Assembly (NCBI GenBank): GCA_016648135.1
Contig: JADDOH010002069.1
Span: forward strand, 1 to 64,000
DNA: 64,000 nt
DNA from: Agrypnia vestita
Lineage: Eukaryota > Arthropoda > Insecta > Trichoptera > Phryganeidae
Direction: 5' to 3'
Part shown: positions 22,400 to 34,744 of the stretch, piece after piece
How the letters are laid out: every line of letters starts with the position of its first letter
Numbering within the stretch: position 1 is the first letter of the stretch
Notes under the pieces: model-generated
Database searches by the model: none
Told to the model about the DNA's origin: nothing
The model's input: the letters and a program-made list of their open reading frames with translations, nothing else
Position numbers and translations under genes: made by a program

Positions 22400-25300
22400 A
22401 ATGAACAATATCTATCCTTTTAATTTATTGGAGTTAAAAGTTACCACCATAGAAGGGTCGAAAAAAACCATGCAACCAATTATTTCAATTAGTTAAATCT
22501 TAAATTTTAAGAAAAAATTAAAGATTATCATAACTTTGTCATACTATTGAAAAAAATATATGTCACACGTTCATGCATGTAATCAGTTATTTAAATAAAG
22601 CCTTTAAAATATGACAATTTTCTTTCGTTCTAAAACATCGTTGGCTTAGTTATTTTTTAATGTATTAAATAATTTAGTAAGTATCATTTTAGAAAGATGT
22701 ATGTATTGAAAACATATAAAATGTAATGAGAAAATTAAATACCTCTATTCATAAAAAATGTAATACAAAATGTAAGAAAGCTATATGAAAAATTGGTCGT
22801 CGCCGATGAATTTTGTTCGCATGGCCAGACGAACGCCTTAAGTCAGTGACTTTGACTACTTACTGTGATGATGTATGAAAACTTACTCAGAACTTGAAGA
22901 AAAATAATAAAATTGTGGAAATCAGGAAAATTCACGGAAATCACATGATGGCGTGAATAGATAGAAACATTACAAAATGTTTCGATTTTACCTTTGCGTT
23001 TTTTCCTTGTGAATTTTTAATTGCAAATATATTAATGTATTTTGATTTTTTTCATATAGCTAAAATTAGTTATGCAGTTTACAAATATCTACATACGTAC
23101 GACTTACAAAGACAATACTGTTTTAATTGATATAATAAAATGCAATAAAATAGAATAAAAACATTGCCGATTAATATCTGATTAAATTAGCTGACTCGGT
23201 GTCTTGAATTGTACAGAAAAAACTAAGGAAATAATCGGTTCGTGTAATAATGTTTGACCTTTGAAAATATCTGTGGGCAAAACAATACAACTTTTATTCT
23301 TATTGAACAAAAAGGTGGAGTCGAGATATATTAAAAATAATTGAAGAGAAAGGATAATAATTGTTAGGGACGATCAAATTAAAAGTCAAAAATGTTGTCA
23401 TTAAAATGTTCTTCAACACTTTTATATCCTCACTAATGTACCTGCACTGCGCCTATTATAAAAATAAAATAAAAAATCTTTTTAAAGTCATGCAATGTTT
23501 TAAATATCTCCTTCAAGCATATATAGATACCCTATTGTTCAAATGCCTTTGGAACAATATGGTGCACTGGAGCAAATCCCTGATTTTTACTCTGGTTCGG
23601 GTTCTCTACAGGAAACAATTTGACTCGAAATTCTCTAGATATGAAACATATACCACTTACCAGATTTCTGCAGGCGATTCCCGCCGTCATCGTTCTCCGA
23701 CTGAAGTTTTGCTTCAGCTGAAAATCCTGTTGACTGCACCACTTTAGCTGACCGAAAAGGTTTAGTACAATAAAATTAATTTTTTTCGCTTTACATCTGC
23801 CACGACAAAATCAACCATCAATTCCGAGATGCCAAAACAATCTATGATTCGCGGCAAATGTCATACACAGAGAATTCCGCGCTTATAGACAATTTTTATA
23901 AAGCATCCGATCAGAGACTACCAAGGATTTTTGTCCGAACACAGTACCATCTGGGTGTCATTTAGATTAAAGTTCAAATATTAAATTTTACGTTTCTTTG
24001 GTATGAATTTAGTTCTTATTACCTATAATATAAGCAATGCGTTTATATATTAGAAAAACAAAAATATGAAACATATTAAATTAATGAACTATGATTAGAA
24101 TCAGTGAAACACCACGATATTTATAATGACGCATAAAACACAATAATTTTTTTTTATCTTCAATTCATTTTTGAGCTTGAGAAACGTTCAACAAGACCAG
24201 TACGCAATATATCAAGCGGTGTTTTCCAATACAAAATTTTAAAATTTCATTGTCTGATTGAATCATCATCAAGATATATTGATTACTGATGAAAAATTGA
24301 TGCCTCGTTTATGGTTGCATATATTCGGCCAAGTTTATGTAAAATTAAATATCCATCTGCCTGTCCCCATGACCGATCTAACCATATTTTGTATATTTAC
24401 TCTTTAGAAATACGAGTTGCACGTAAATACAATACGTATGTATTTTTGAAAAATAGCGAAATGAAATTTTAAATATTAACGAAATTCATAATAACTTCTA
24501 GTTCGTTTTAGTAATTTAAATGGCAAACGAAAATTAAAAAAATTTAAATGTTTTTTTATATAGATACCATGATGTATGTTCTACGTATCAGTACTGACAT
24601 TAAAAGAAGGACCGTAGGCAGACGCCGGGCATAGATCACTATTAAATCTTTGCTGTATTTGGATTACTTAATTATAATTGTAATTGGATTATATTAAACA
24701 TTAAACTCAAAAAACATGGAACTGAGAAAGTGGCTTCTAAAAATTTGAACCTACAAAAACCTAATACGACGATATTTATTTCATTATTGCATAATTTTTG
24801 CAAAGAGCTTATTGTACAGATGTTTTTTTTAAATCTAATTATAATAAAAAAAACTTTTATTTCCTGAGAAATGACGCATTTTACAGATTGGATTCTTTCT
24901 ACAAAATGTCTAAATGTACGAAAAAGTGTATATATTTTTTTATGTACGTTCAATGTTCTGTGAATTTGATAAACCATGAAGTAAAAAGTATTTTTTGAGG
25001 CGAACAAACCGTTCAGCCTCCTTAGATGTTTTCTATTAAAATTATTATCGTCTAGTAACAGGAAAATTAAAAAGTTGCATGATGCGTCCATACCGTATGG
25101 ATGTTTTTAACATATATTTTTTTGCCAAGGATTTGTAAATTTGAAGCTGCAAAAAACAGTCAAACCAGTTTTTTTAGTTTATGAGTTCATTTAACGGTAA
25201 TGGACCTGATGTGGGTGAGAAAAATATTAAATTTACAAAAAACTATGTCACTTACAGTTGTACTTGAAAAAATATGTATAAAGTATTAGTTTTCCATTGA

Positions 25301-26575
25301 TATCTACGACATACGTAGGTTCATTAAAACATGCCAGTACTGCTTACCGGTAATACACTTATTATTTTAAATCTCATCAATAATCAGCTATTTGTTTTAC
25401 TTCCTTAATTAGGAACGCCAAAGTCAGCTAGAACAAAAGTGACTATTTTTGAACAGTCTAAACAACAAATATGGCCGCAATCAATCATAGCAGGACTCTG
25501 TGACTCGGTCTAATACCGGTGCAATTAGCGGCTGTGTATTGTATATTTATATTATTTATTCGGAGCTAGATGCGAACGGCCTTGTCAGAAATAAGCAGGG
25601 GCTAAGAGTTATATCCTGAGATTAGCGGCCGACGGACGTGACGCCGCTCTGAAATGAAAGGCAGCCTCCTTGCGAATTCTCTACATGTCAGTTGTGGTCC
25701 ATTGCATTGACCTAGACTGAGATCAGCGCAGTGCTGACATTTATTGTTGACCCCCAAACATTAGGAAATCGAAAGAATAACAAACACAAGTAGACACTGT
25801 ATTTCCTTAAGCGGTTAAATGGACTGAATTAATTAATGGACGCTTATTTTTTTCACAACGCGAATACTTGTTTTGATATCAAGCTTTGAGAGTATCCAAG
25901 AAAAAGTAGGCACAGTAGGGTGGTTATCTACGATATATCAACGATTAATTTGGCAAAAAATTGTTGCATAACTACCTGTTATATGTTAAGCTGCATTTAA
26001 ATCAAATAAGAATTTTTATCATTATGCCCTTTTTGTGGGGTATAGTGATTTTTGAATTTTTAAAAAAAAAATTACAGTACAGATTGTCAACATGTCTAGA
26101 TTGTCAACCATGATAGATAGTCCTAATGGATTATCTTAATACAATTTATTATAAATCAACAAATGTTTGTAGCTTCTAATGCACGTGGAGATTATCGATT
26201 AGAAAAATGTCGGTTACCAGCAAAAAATAAATTAAAAGTGCACCTTTACGTCAAATCACAAATCGTATACATACATGATGAAAATGGACAATTTATAATT
26301 ACAAATATAAAATAATTTAAATTAACGGTCTGTTTATAAAAAAAATATTATTAATGTACAACATTTCTTAATGAAAGTATTTGTCTGGTCTTAGAGTAGG
26401 TACGTTATCTCAAAAAAACTACTGAAGGTTCAACTTCCTTCTCATATTTAAATTAATAAAATATTACATAAAAAATACGAAGTATGGTATATAATATGAG
26501 AAATAAATGGTTTACTGCTTTTTTTTTGGTTTACAAATTCTTTGATTTATTTTTGAGAATGGAAACTTAGAATCC
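22400..26575. other. No gene seen; 4.2 kb of AT-rich intergenic DNA
   Basis: The two longest open frames (23361-23747 plus, 24672-25091 minus) are AT-driven, without recognised motifs or splice context. A GC-richer patch at 25600-25710 (GAGATTAGCGGCCGACGG) ends in no defined structure. No repeats with clear ends recognised. Confidence 0.35.
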
Positions 26576-26582
26576 AATTAGC

Positions 26583-26745
26583 TTGTTGACGTAGTGGTCA
26601 TAACGCTCACCTAGTGATCTGATGGTCGATGGTTCTAGCCCAATTCCAGGACACCAGCAAGTTAGTACCTACTGTTTCCAAAGCACAAGAATTTATCTAG
26701 TTTTAAAATGGTAAGAATATTGATTTGACACTTATTCGTTATGAA
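26583..26745 (+). mobile_element. tRNA-derived SINE, family 1, copy 2
   Basis: A-box-like TTGACGTAGTGGTCATAACG, decayed B-box GATGGTTCTAGCCC, then body AGCAAGTTAGTACCTACTG.. and AATGGTAAGAATATTGATTTG, the reverse of 1105-1230. Confidence 0.65.
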
Positions 26746-27111
26746 AATTTTTGACATGTCCAATAAGACTTTGAGTGTGATTTAACAAATGATTTATTGA
26801 TTGCATCTCGCAAACGGTGATATTATAAGTAAAATGCCAGTGAGAAATTACGTCGCTCACATTGAAAAGTTCTAAATCTGACAAGCAAGTTGACAGATTC
26901 CTGATAGTTAGCAGAGGTGCATTCAGCCTGAGTCTGTCTGGGTTCACAAATGGCTGTCATAGATTGCTGTTTTAAAATAATAACAAGTTTTATTATTGAC
27001 CAGCAAATTCATTAATTAGACTGTGCTTATTTAATCTAAAAATACTTGAGATAATTATCTAAATAATTTTACACAACAAAATCAACTTTCAAATACAATA
27101 TCAGTTTATAC

Positions 27112-27250
27112 AGGGCGTCCCGTAGCTAGTAGCAAAAAATTCTTGGAAGTCTTCTTCATTCAATTTTGAATAGAAAATATTCTTTACACTTTGGTTAAAA
27201 TGTCGAAAGTTAATGATTCTTTCCCAATATTTCTGAAATATCTTCTGTGT
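27112..27250 (+). repeat. Repeat family T, left end
   Basis: TA then CAGGGCGTCCCGTAGCTAGT, AGCAAAAAATT, TTCATTCAATTTTGAATAG, ACACTTTGG. Best-preserved end of the family; a mate end in the opposite orientation is at 29320-29417. Confidence 0.55.
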
Positions 27251-27259
27251 AACGTTGAA

Positions 27260-27965
27260 GTATTATGAAAGAAAATATTAAAAATTCATTCGCTGATACA
27301 TTTAATATTATTTTATTATATTATTAAAACCTTAATAATGTATATTTAATATATTTTTACAATAATAAAATTAATAAAACGTTGCAAAACATATTTTTCA
27401 AATTTTTGTAAGGTTTTAAACGATTGTTTCAATAATGTTCAATATAAACTAGCAGTTAAGTTGCTGCCAGGACCTGCAAACGGCTATCTGGGCCGTTGCG
27501 CGGCCTTTAGTAGCGCTGCGCGGCTATTGATATCCGCTACGCGGCCAATTTTTGCTTGCCGCTTGCAGTGTGGTCAAACAATACGACATTCTAACCTGAA
27601 AGACTTAGATATGATTGTTAACCAGTATCTACATCAGATAATTTACCAGTATTTACCACACGAGCGTTCGTAATATAAAGTCTGTGACTTGATTCAAAGT
27701 GGAATGTAAAATTTTTTAAACTTAAAGTAGCTTTTTAAAGCTATAAACAGTATAAAGAGAAAACATAAATACTTCCATATTTTGTCCAGTGTTTGACATA
27801 TACCGCGTATGCGCCGGTATATCATTGCGCCTATTAACCTGTACCAAAAGAATGTTGAGAGATTCACAAGAAATTTAAAAAAAAACATAACCTATATTAT
27901 AAATTAGTTAACGTGTATAAATATCAAATACACTTTTTTTATAAGTGACCAATAGGTAATATTTT
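27260..27965. other. No gene seen
   Basis: A GC-richer stretch 27465-27570 (GCTGCCAGGACCTGC, GGCCGTTGCGCGGCC) is unidentified. Otherwise AT-rich. Confidence 0.3.
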
Positions 27966-28022
27966 AATATAATGATTTATCACAACGTTTTATTCCACTA
28001 ATTTGAGTTATATAAGCCTAAG

Positions 28023-28057
28023 CGCTTTCGATAGACACAACCATCATCTTCACAGGC
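28023..28057 (-). ncRNA. Hammerhead-like motif, family C, left arm
   Basis: Minus strand: stem I GCCT, core GTGAAGA (C3 changed to G), unpaired T, stem II GATGG/CTATC with one mismatch, GAA, palindromic stem III AGCGCT, T at the cleavage position, stem I AGGC. The C3 change would be expected to abolish cleavage. Confidence 0.45.
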
Positions 28058-28171
28058 AATATTAGAACTAACTGTAAATCAATATAGCCGACAAATAGAA
28101 AGTAAAGGGATGATGGTGAGGGAGGAGGGGGGGGGGGGCGAGTAGTTATTTATTGACATATACAACAGTAA

Positions 28172-28525
28172 TTAATTTTCACATTCAATAATACTTATTT
28201 TAACAAAGGACGACGCAGATATTTGAATGTTTATTAGGTTATTTTTATTTTTGATTGCTTTATTAATTTCTAGTATTTCTAGAGCATCCAGTTTACGACC
28301 CTTCGCCTCTAGATGTAGGACCCTAACATTATTTTGGTCAAACAAGTGATCATGTTCAATACAGTGGTCCGCCATCTCAGAGTATCCGGATAGTCCTCTG
28401 AATGCTCTTAGACGTTCTTTTATTCTGTGCCTATATCTCTACCACATTGCCCGATATACATATCATCACAATCATTGCACGTTATGTCATAGATGCCACT
28501 CTTATCCACCCACTTCTGCTTAATC
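28172..28525 (-). pseudogene. PLE GIY-YIG endonuclease fragment, family C
   Basis: Minus strand. Around 28446-28502 one frame reads SGIYDITCNDCDDMYIGQC, giving both the GIY and YIG elements of the nuclease. After a frameshift and stops the C-terminal half resumes in the frame 28375-28172, with MADHCIEHDH and VLHLEAKGRKLDALEILEI, where the conserved EH and catalytic Glu region of PLE endonucleases is expected. In PLEs this domain nicks target DNA for insertion. It is broken and not functional. Confidence 0.8.
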
Positions 28526-28595
28526 TTATCCTCCCTCTCCGTCATCCCTTTACTTTCTATTTGTAGGACATATTGATTTACAATTAGTTCTAATA

Positions 28596-28639
28596 TTGCT
28601 TCTGAAGATGATGGTTATGTCCATCGAAAGCGCTTAGGC
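28596..28639 (+). ncRNA. Hammerhead-like motif, family C, right arm
   Basis: Plus strand: stem I GCTT, core CTGAAGA (28602-28608), unpaired T, stem II GATGG/CCATC with loop TTATGT, GAA, palindromic stem III AGCGCT (28629-28634), T at the cleavage position, stem I AGGC. Core bases are intact (CUGANGA with N=A). Confidence 0.55.
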
Positions 28640-28914
28640 TTATATAACTCAAATTAGTGGAATAAAACGTTGTGTATAAATCATTGTGTTAATCATGAAC
28701 TTCCACTCTGTAAACGAAACAACGCTTAATTTATTAGAAAATATTATGTATATTATATTTTTACACAGTAAATATTATCTGCATGTATTTTAAAATAATC
28801 TGTACCTACTTGTTTTTTTAAGCTGGCAATGGAAACATGTAAATTGTACAATACTTACACCATCTGTAGCACATTCATACTATAAAATTATTTTAATTAA
28901 AATATTATTGGGTT

Positions 28915-29245
28915 TTCACAGTCGTTCAGAATCTTCTGCGTGTAGTTTTCTGATATATTTTGCTGTGTATTTCTGAACTCTGGCTGACGTTTCGGATTCC
29001 ATTGCAGTCTTCATGAGCAGCATACTATTTTCGACATGGACTACTTAGAAAAGCCAAGCGCTACCTAGAAAACTACACACCCTACTTTCGACACGGTATT
29101 GCAAGCAAATACTTAACCATAAAATCATGAACATACATTACAACACATCAGCCCTGTTGATGGACCCTGCAATGGTATCTCAAATGTCAGCCAGAGAAGT
29201 CAGATGTACGTCACAATATCCCAGATAACTATATGCACAAGATAT
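28915..29245 (+). mobile_element. PLE family B relic with inverted terminal repeats
   Basis: Left arm (28920-29010) has TTCAGAATCTTCTGCGTGTAG and GACGTTTCGGATTCC, as at 60465-60525. The right part has TATTGCAAGCAAATACTTAAC followed by CAGCCCTGTTGATGGACC, matching in order the 3' untranslated part of the family B element at 56680-56760. Both hammerhead cores are decayed (CATGAAGA on the left; TTGATGG, CAAATGTC on the right). No endonuclease is left between. Confidence 0.6.
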
Positions 29246-29319
29246 TTATATAAAAATCGTTTTAGAAAAGATTAGTTTGAAATATTGAAAAAAAAATGAT
29301 ATGGCTTATTTCCTCGGCA

Positions 29320-29417
29320 CGATCGACATTTCACCCATAGTGTAAATTATATTTTCTATTCAAAATTGAATGAAGAAGATATCCCCGATTTTTTTGCTAC
29401 TACCTACGAGACATCCT
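29320..29417 (-). repeat. Repeat family T, right end
   Basis: Reads ACGAGACATCCTG then TATATA at its outer end; the inner part matches the reverse complement of 27120-27200. Confidence 0.5.
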
Positions 29418-29429
29418 GTATATACATTA

Positions 29430-30730
29430 TGTATGCACTATTTTCTGAACTGCTTCCACAATCAATCAGGCCCGATACAATTTTTTCAGTTCACTGACTC
29501 AAATAAAAACCAGTTCATACATTTAATTTATGCGCCTTTATTTTATGTGCATTTTATATCTATCACGCTAGTTTCGATCGATTGCAACATTTCCCAACAT
29601 TTTTTTATGTTAGCGAAAATAAATTTACATAACTGCATAACAACTTTAAACTTAGATAGGGAAAAAACGATTAGATGACAAATAAAAAAGCGTCAGATAT
29701 AATAATCATAATTTGTTCAGCATAAAATATGTTTTTCTGATTTAATAACATATTAATAAATTCAGTTAAATAAAATTATTTCCCTAGTGCATAACTGCAC
29801 CCTAGTCTCTCTCCTACGTAAGCCAGAAAACTATCCATATATGGAAAATCAAGCAAAATATGATAATCAGTTTTGAAATATATCACGCTCTCATTTACAC
29901 CAGTTAGTTTAAAAGTTTAATTTCGGTAACCATTTTAAATATTTTTAATAAATTTCGATGTTAAGAATGCATAAATAATATTTTTTATCAAAATTCGATG
30001 CATTAACTTCTAAGACAAAAAAAAACAGTATTATATGATCATTTGACATTGACAGACACACCAGTCTATTAAAAGAGTAGCTAAGATGGTAGATCACTGA
30101 CTTAACACGTGAGAGGAGCCAGGTTTTATACTAGATGATTCCAATTTTTATTTATTTCAAAAATGTTTTGAAGGCGCTCGGTATCGATCCGGTTCCCAGT
30201 AAGGGTGAAAACAAAATATATGGTGAATGTGAGAATATACATTTTTTTTGTATATTCGTCATTATTTTTGATTGACGTAGAATCACCACATTTTATTTTA
30301 ATTGTTTAAAGTTTATAATATTGTCACGGGATGTGGCTGTGGGATGCAAACGAAAATCCTGGAAATTAATTATCGATTTATTTATAATTTAAACAAATTC
30401 ACAAATTCACTGGACATGAATTTTATTTAAATACTATTCTTTAATTAAATTATTCCCCAATTAATCACTCGCATGTAAGTAGGTATACGTCAAAACAAAC
30501 ATGAAACGTCGCGGCACCGTTTCCGCCTTTTTATACGAAACACGTTGGTTTTTGGAACGCCCAAGATTATTATAGTGTTTACGAGAAAATTCCCGTGGCT
30601 TCCAGACATTACCAGACGTTCGTAGAATGTTGTAGATATATTCAGAGTGTTGTTCTAGGGCATTCTATTATGTTGTCTTTGACATATTTCGAGGGATTTT
30701 GATTGTGCGTAATTTCCCCAAATTCCATCA
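29430..30730. other. No gene seen; possible SINE trace at 30070-30215
   Basis: GAGTAGCTAAGATGGTAGAT resembles an A-box and GTATCGATCCGGTTCCC a B-box, but they are about 95 bases apart, so this may be a disrupted SINE head. TTGTCACGGG at 30322 resembles the LTR start at 32431. Otherwise unidentified. Confidence 0.25.
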
Positions 30731-30738
30731 TCATGATT

Positions 30739-30960
30739 TAGTGATGGTTAAACCATTATTTTAACCGGTTATTTTCGGTACAGTATTTTGGTATTTGTAT
30801 CGTTGATGTATCGATGATTGATAAATAAATCTTTGTTGCCTAGTACCGATAGTTTCCCATCGAATTCCAAAAAAAAAACAGTTGCCAATCATCGACGCAA
30901 TCAAATACCTACAAATCTCAAATAACGGTTAGTGTGTCACCGGTTAAAATACCATCACTA
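30739..30960. mobile_element. hAT-type MITE, family TAGTGATGG
   Basis: Ends TAGTGATGGTTAAACC and AACGGTTAGTG..ACCGGTTAAAATACCATCACTA. The flanks ATCATG(AT) and ATCATG(TA) suggest a decayed 8-bp duplication. Same family as 12143-12286 and 63130-63323. Confidence 0.65.
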
Positions 30961-30964
30961 ATCA

Positions 30965-32080
30965 TGTAATATAAAAATTTATACTTTAAACAAAAAAATA
31001 TTTAAAACAAATGTGCAGGCGTGCGTACCTATTGCGTGTTATTGTGTGTGGTATAGTTAATATATTAAAAATATTCGGGTCTATTCTAATTTGTTAGTGT
31101 AATCATTTATGTCTTGACCGCTATATTTTGTATACGTAATGAATATTTATTTATTATATGTTATAGATACACACACATCAATTCAAATATTTCCCCTTTA
31201 ATGGTATATATTATATAAAGTATACAGTAGTATGGGAAGCACAATAGCTTTGTAGACTGATATCTTTGTTTGCTGGGAAATATGTCTGCTATTGAAGACT
31301 CTAGTTAAGATAGTAATTAATTAACAAATGTATAGTTTCAAATGTTGTTAAGTTAAATATATAAAGTAAAATTTTATAAAAAAATAGCGAAAAAAATAAA
31401 GTAATTATTTTAGGCATTTGGTAAGGTGACATCATAATTTAATTGCATATATTTGTCAAGGTGATTAATTAATATTAAAATATAATAACTTCTCTCGGAG
31501 GCACATGTGAATTTCCATGTGTCAGCAGTGACGCTGCTTGTTTAGTGCGAAATCTGACGCCAGATGGCACTGATTGCCAGCCGGCTCATGGAATGGAAAA
31601 AATGTTATTATATTCTTTCTGGCAGTGCGAATTCAAAATCGCTGGCGTTTCTTCTCGCGCATGCACGTTTTTTCGTTTTGAACGAACGGAAATAATAATT
31701 GAATCCAGTAGATCTTTGTAATGGTTAATTCCGGGATTTCATGATTTATATTCCTTCGCGTGTTATTTGCTTTAAAAAGCCGGCACGAGGATTGATAAGG
31801 CGGACGAGTTTGACTGCCGAAGCTAAAGAAAAATGCATTTTTTGGTTTTCTCATCTGTGTTAGAGAAAAAACGTAATTTTCATTGAGCAGGAATTCTGCG
31901 TGATATCATCTTGAGACGTATTAATAATTGGATATCAAATTTTAATACAGCGGATCGGCTATTAATACGCTGTTCCGCACAACCAGTATTAATGTGTTTG
32001 GGTGAGAGCACCAATTTTGTGTCTTCTCATATTTTCAATCCATAATTTTATTATGCAGGTATTTCAAATTTTCTTTCGAA
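30965..32080. other. No gene seen; AT-rich intergenic DNA
   Basis: A GC-richer patch 31500-31600 has no supported structure. Confidence 0.35.
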
Positions 32081-32084
32081 TTTG

Positions 32085-32360
32085 TTATCGGATTATATTC
32101 AAGACTGTGTTACACGTTGTTAAAGAGTTTGTGTTCATAGTAGTTGTTTTTGTTGTATGTTTTAGAGTAAATAGTATTTGTCTAATATCAAAAACATCGA
32201 ATTCGTTGAATATATCGTCAGTTTTCAAAGTTGCAATAACTGGATTGAGTGCTCCTCCCCATGAAATTATGCCATGCTCTATGATCAATTGGCAAAATGC
32301 GATGTATACCATTTTTAGAAGTTTTACACTACGGAAATTTCTAGTATTTCTCAAAAAGTT
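32085..32360 (-). pseudogene. LINE reverse-transcriptase C-terminal relic
   Basis: The minus-strand frame has LLKMVYIAFCQLIIEHGIIS then WGGALNPVIATL, the conserved segment after the RT palm (YxAxxQSIIxYGIxxWGGA). The frame at 41311-41574 is a closely similar copy. Truncated on both sides. Confidence 0.7.
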
Positions 32361-32430
32361 TATTGTGTAAGTATAAATATCTCAACATTTCTCACACAAA
32401 CTTAACGCGTACTATTTTTCATTAGGATAT

Positions 32431-32846
32431 TGTCACGAGATTCTAAAAATAATGAGAACTGTACATAATCGAAGGTTTTCGAAATAGCCATGACGTTTTC
32501 GAATGCTTTAGAATGATTTAGAAGGATCTGTAATAAGCCGGAATGATTGAGAAGTAAAGTCGGTAATAAATAGTGACAGCGCATGCGGCAAACAGTCATT
32601 GTTTGACATTTGGCGATGTCATTGGTATAGCGAGCGATCTAAAGTCAGTCAGCGAATGAAGTACCAGAGTACCTATCTGCGTGCAGAATATTATAATTAT
32701 GAATCAGTGCAATAGAAGCGGCTTTAATATAGTGTTCAACAGACAAGTGGAATATTCTCGAGTAACGATTACAACGAATTACTGAAGTGTTCCAGTTTAA
32801 TTTGAGTCCAATGACTTTGTGAATTAATGAATATTTTGAATCCACA
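32431..32846 (+). mobile_element. Solo LTR, approximate right end
   Basis: Starts TGTCACGAGATTC directly after ATAT (32427-32430). It contains TTCCAGTTTAATTTGAGTCCA near its 3' part, matching TTCCAGTTAAATTTAGGTCCA in the clean solo LTR at 45398-45806. The end near TTGAATCCACA is followed by TATT. Orientation is taken from the shared order. It explains the small open frames in this stretch. Confidence 0.55.
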
Positions 32847-32899
32847 TATTTTATTCGTACACCAAGTTATATGGTCAATAATTAAGTCCACAAATGCTA

Positions 32900-33980
32900 A
32901 AGTTTCATAAATGTTTATATGGGTATGTATTTGTAATGATCATTATACATATATACATAAACACGTACATACGAGCAGAAAGCTGCTGTTTTTTGGCCCA
33001 GCGGGTGGATGGATATGTTCTGTTGTGGGACACTATGTCGTCTCCAATGTTTTATTTGGAATTCCAACGAATCAATATTGATATAAGTACTAAGCGCCCT
33101 ACTTTAATATACCTATGTACTTATTTCTAATGCGGTCAGCGCCTTGTCTATTTCCTTACAAGACCAGAGGTCCTTGTGGACTGTTGTCGTGACTACAAGA
33201 CAAGAAATTTTCACGAGAACAGTTGGCTGCCAGTTATAGTTTAGTAGGCTAGTAGTCTAATTTTACCGCGTGTTCACGAAAGATGAAGATTTAGTTATGA
33301 TAAATGTCAGTACCGTACACAAGTGTAGAGATTTTGATCTGAAAACAAACTCTGAAATTCCCGTTTGAGATTGGAAGGACGAGACAGAGCTCACTCCGCA
33401 TACGCGACATTCGATTTTCATACAAACTTGCACGTAGATTAATTCAGAAAATTTAGACAAACAAAAGCCATCGAAAACTTGTTACATCACATCGAAATAA
33501 TGGAAATAGCAAAAAACAAAACAAAAGTTGATAAGAAATGGAAGTCATAATGTAATGCATCTCTATGTGGGGGATATAGGTGTGCGCGACAGGGACGGAA
33601 GATGCGTGAATGTGACCGCGTGAATTTACGGAGCGGCGGCATTCCAGATGGTGGGACCTTGGCATACAATACTGTTTTATATTATATTATTGAGTCCTGA
33701 ATAAATCTATAAATAGACTCGGAAGTCCGCAGCAGAGTAGAGAGAAACGTCACGACTGGCATAGCCGGTCGAGAACATCACACGTAATGGTGAGATAAAG
33801 ATAGAGATCGATGAAGAAGAAATATAAATGCTGGATACAGTAAGATCTTTGGGAACAATCATAAAAATAATTATGTGAAGAATTAGACAAAAATTTACTG
33901 AAATAATTATTTTCTTCTTCACTTGCAATACTGCTTCACTATTTTATATTTGCATAACAAGGAGATTAAAAAAAAATGCA
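32900..33980. other. No gene seen
   Basis: A moderately GC-rich stretch 33150-33460 and another at 33550-33800 carry short open frames on the minus strand without recognised motifs or splice pairs. Unidentified. Confidence 0.3.
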
Positions 33981-33989
33981 AATTCAAAA

Positions 33990-34205
33990 AGCAAAGCCGT
34001 GTGAATTATTCTTAGCAAAAACAGATACTTTAATTGGCTTACGATAAAATGAGGACCAAAGCTAAAAACAATGATTTTCATATATAAAACTTTAAATGAT
34101 AGAATGGCAAAAAAAAAAAATTAACATTTAAAACAGATGGTATTCATGGATATAATACAAGAAATACAAATAGAATAAGAATTCCAAATAGAAAGAAAAT
34201 TTAAT
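33990..34205 (+). pseudogene. LINE C-terminal relic
   Basis: The plus strand reads, with an A-run frameshift, TLNDRM then FKTDGIHGYNTRNTNRIRI, matching the HxYxTRxxxxxRxP segment near the C-terminus of jockey/CR1-like LINE ORFs. Confidence 0.5.
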
Positions 34206-34246
34206 TAATAATAATAAACTTAGTTTTCACCACTTTGTATTGAAAA

Positions 34247-34289
34247 ATATCAACATGTTTCGGAGCCCATCGCCCCTGCGCCAGGATAC
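34247..34289 (-). ncRNA. Hammerhead-like motif, family E (core decayed)
   Basis: Minus strand: stem I GTATC, CTGGCGC (core with A6 and A9 changed), unpaired A, stem II GGGGC/GCTCC with loop GATGG, GAA, palindromic stem III ACATGT, T at the cleavage site, stem I GATAT. The stems are well kept, but the two core changes predict no activity. Further copies: 53295-53327 and 18085-18120. Confidence 0.5.
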
Positions 34290-34429
34290 AATTGTATTCT
34301 AAAAAAATAAATTCTAAAATCGGAATATAGACAATCAAAATATCGAATTAATTGTATACGGAAAATGAATAATAATAAAGTACCTACTTAACATGAAAAT
34401 AAATTTAAAAGATAATTATTTGTAATAAG

Positions 34430-34720
34430 GACCTGGTTATTTATAATATTCAATTTAATATTAACACTTTTTCATATTTCCAAAATTTCTAATTTATCAA
34501 ACTGTGATTCTGTATAATTTGTATGTAAAATTTATAAACCCTTATTAATATCAAAAGAATGATCCATAGCCAAAAGATGGTTAGAAAATTCGGAATAATT
34601 ATTGCTATTTAAACACCTTAAGTGTTCCTTAACTCTAACTTCAAAATTTCTACACTTTTTTTCTATATAAAAATAATCACAATCATTCCAGAACAATTCA
34701 ATTTAATTTTTCAATACAAG
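34430..34720 (-). pseudogene. PLE GIY-YIG endonuclease fragment, family E
   Basis: The minus-strand frame reads DCDYFYIEKKCRNF, EVRVKEHLRCLN, then SNHLLAMDHSFDI, and after a stop FDKLEILEI. This follows the PLE endonuclease order: CDxFYIGQ, R..KEH, H..H, and the LExLEI block. The Gly-Gln after FYI is lost and several stops are present. Not functional. Confidence 0.7.
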
Positions 34721-34744
34721 TGTGGTGATAAGTAAGTTTATTTT

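Larger units (their letters stand above)
27971..28686 (-). mobile_element. Compact Penelope-like element relic, family C
   Basis: About 155-bp inverted arms (27971-28125 and 28532-28686) share ACAACGTTTTATTCCACTAA, ATATAAGCCTAAGCGC and ATAGAAAGTAAAGGGATGA. Between them, on the minus strand, lies the 3' part of a GIY-YIG endonuclease ORF. Terminal repeats in inverted arrangement, GIY-YIG and hammerhead motifs together identify a PLE. The reverse transcriptase is absent. A 12-G run at 28128-28140 sits at the left arm junction. A solo copy of the arm is at 42489-42568. Confidence 0.8.
34216..34742 (-). mobile_element. Compact Penelope-like element relic, family E
   Basis: Inverted arms: CTTAGTTTTCACCACTTTGT at 34218 on and TTTTTCAATACAAGTGTGGT with GATAAGTAAG at 34706-34742. 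A hammerhead-like motif follows the left arm, and a GIY-YIG endonuclease relic fills the interior on the minus strand. Same compact plan as families C and G. Confidence 0.7.

Noticed and set aside
23361..23747. 128-codon open frame
   Set aside because: Starts with a non-ATG codon, AT-driven composition, no motif recognised.
24250..24300. ATCATCATCAAGATATATTG near TTGATTACTGATGA as a PLE repeat
   Set aside because: No stem II hairpin, GAA or palindromic stem III can be placed.
24672..25091. 139-codon minus-strand open frame
   Set aside because: Very AT-rich, Phe/Ile/Asn-rich product typical of random AT-rich DNA; no domain or promoter seen.
28128..28140. G run as a quadruplex element
   Set aside because: A single homopolymer at a repeat-arm junction; more likely slippage or assembly noise.
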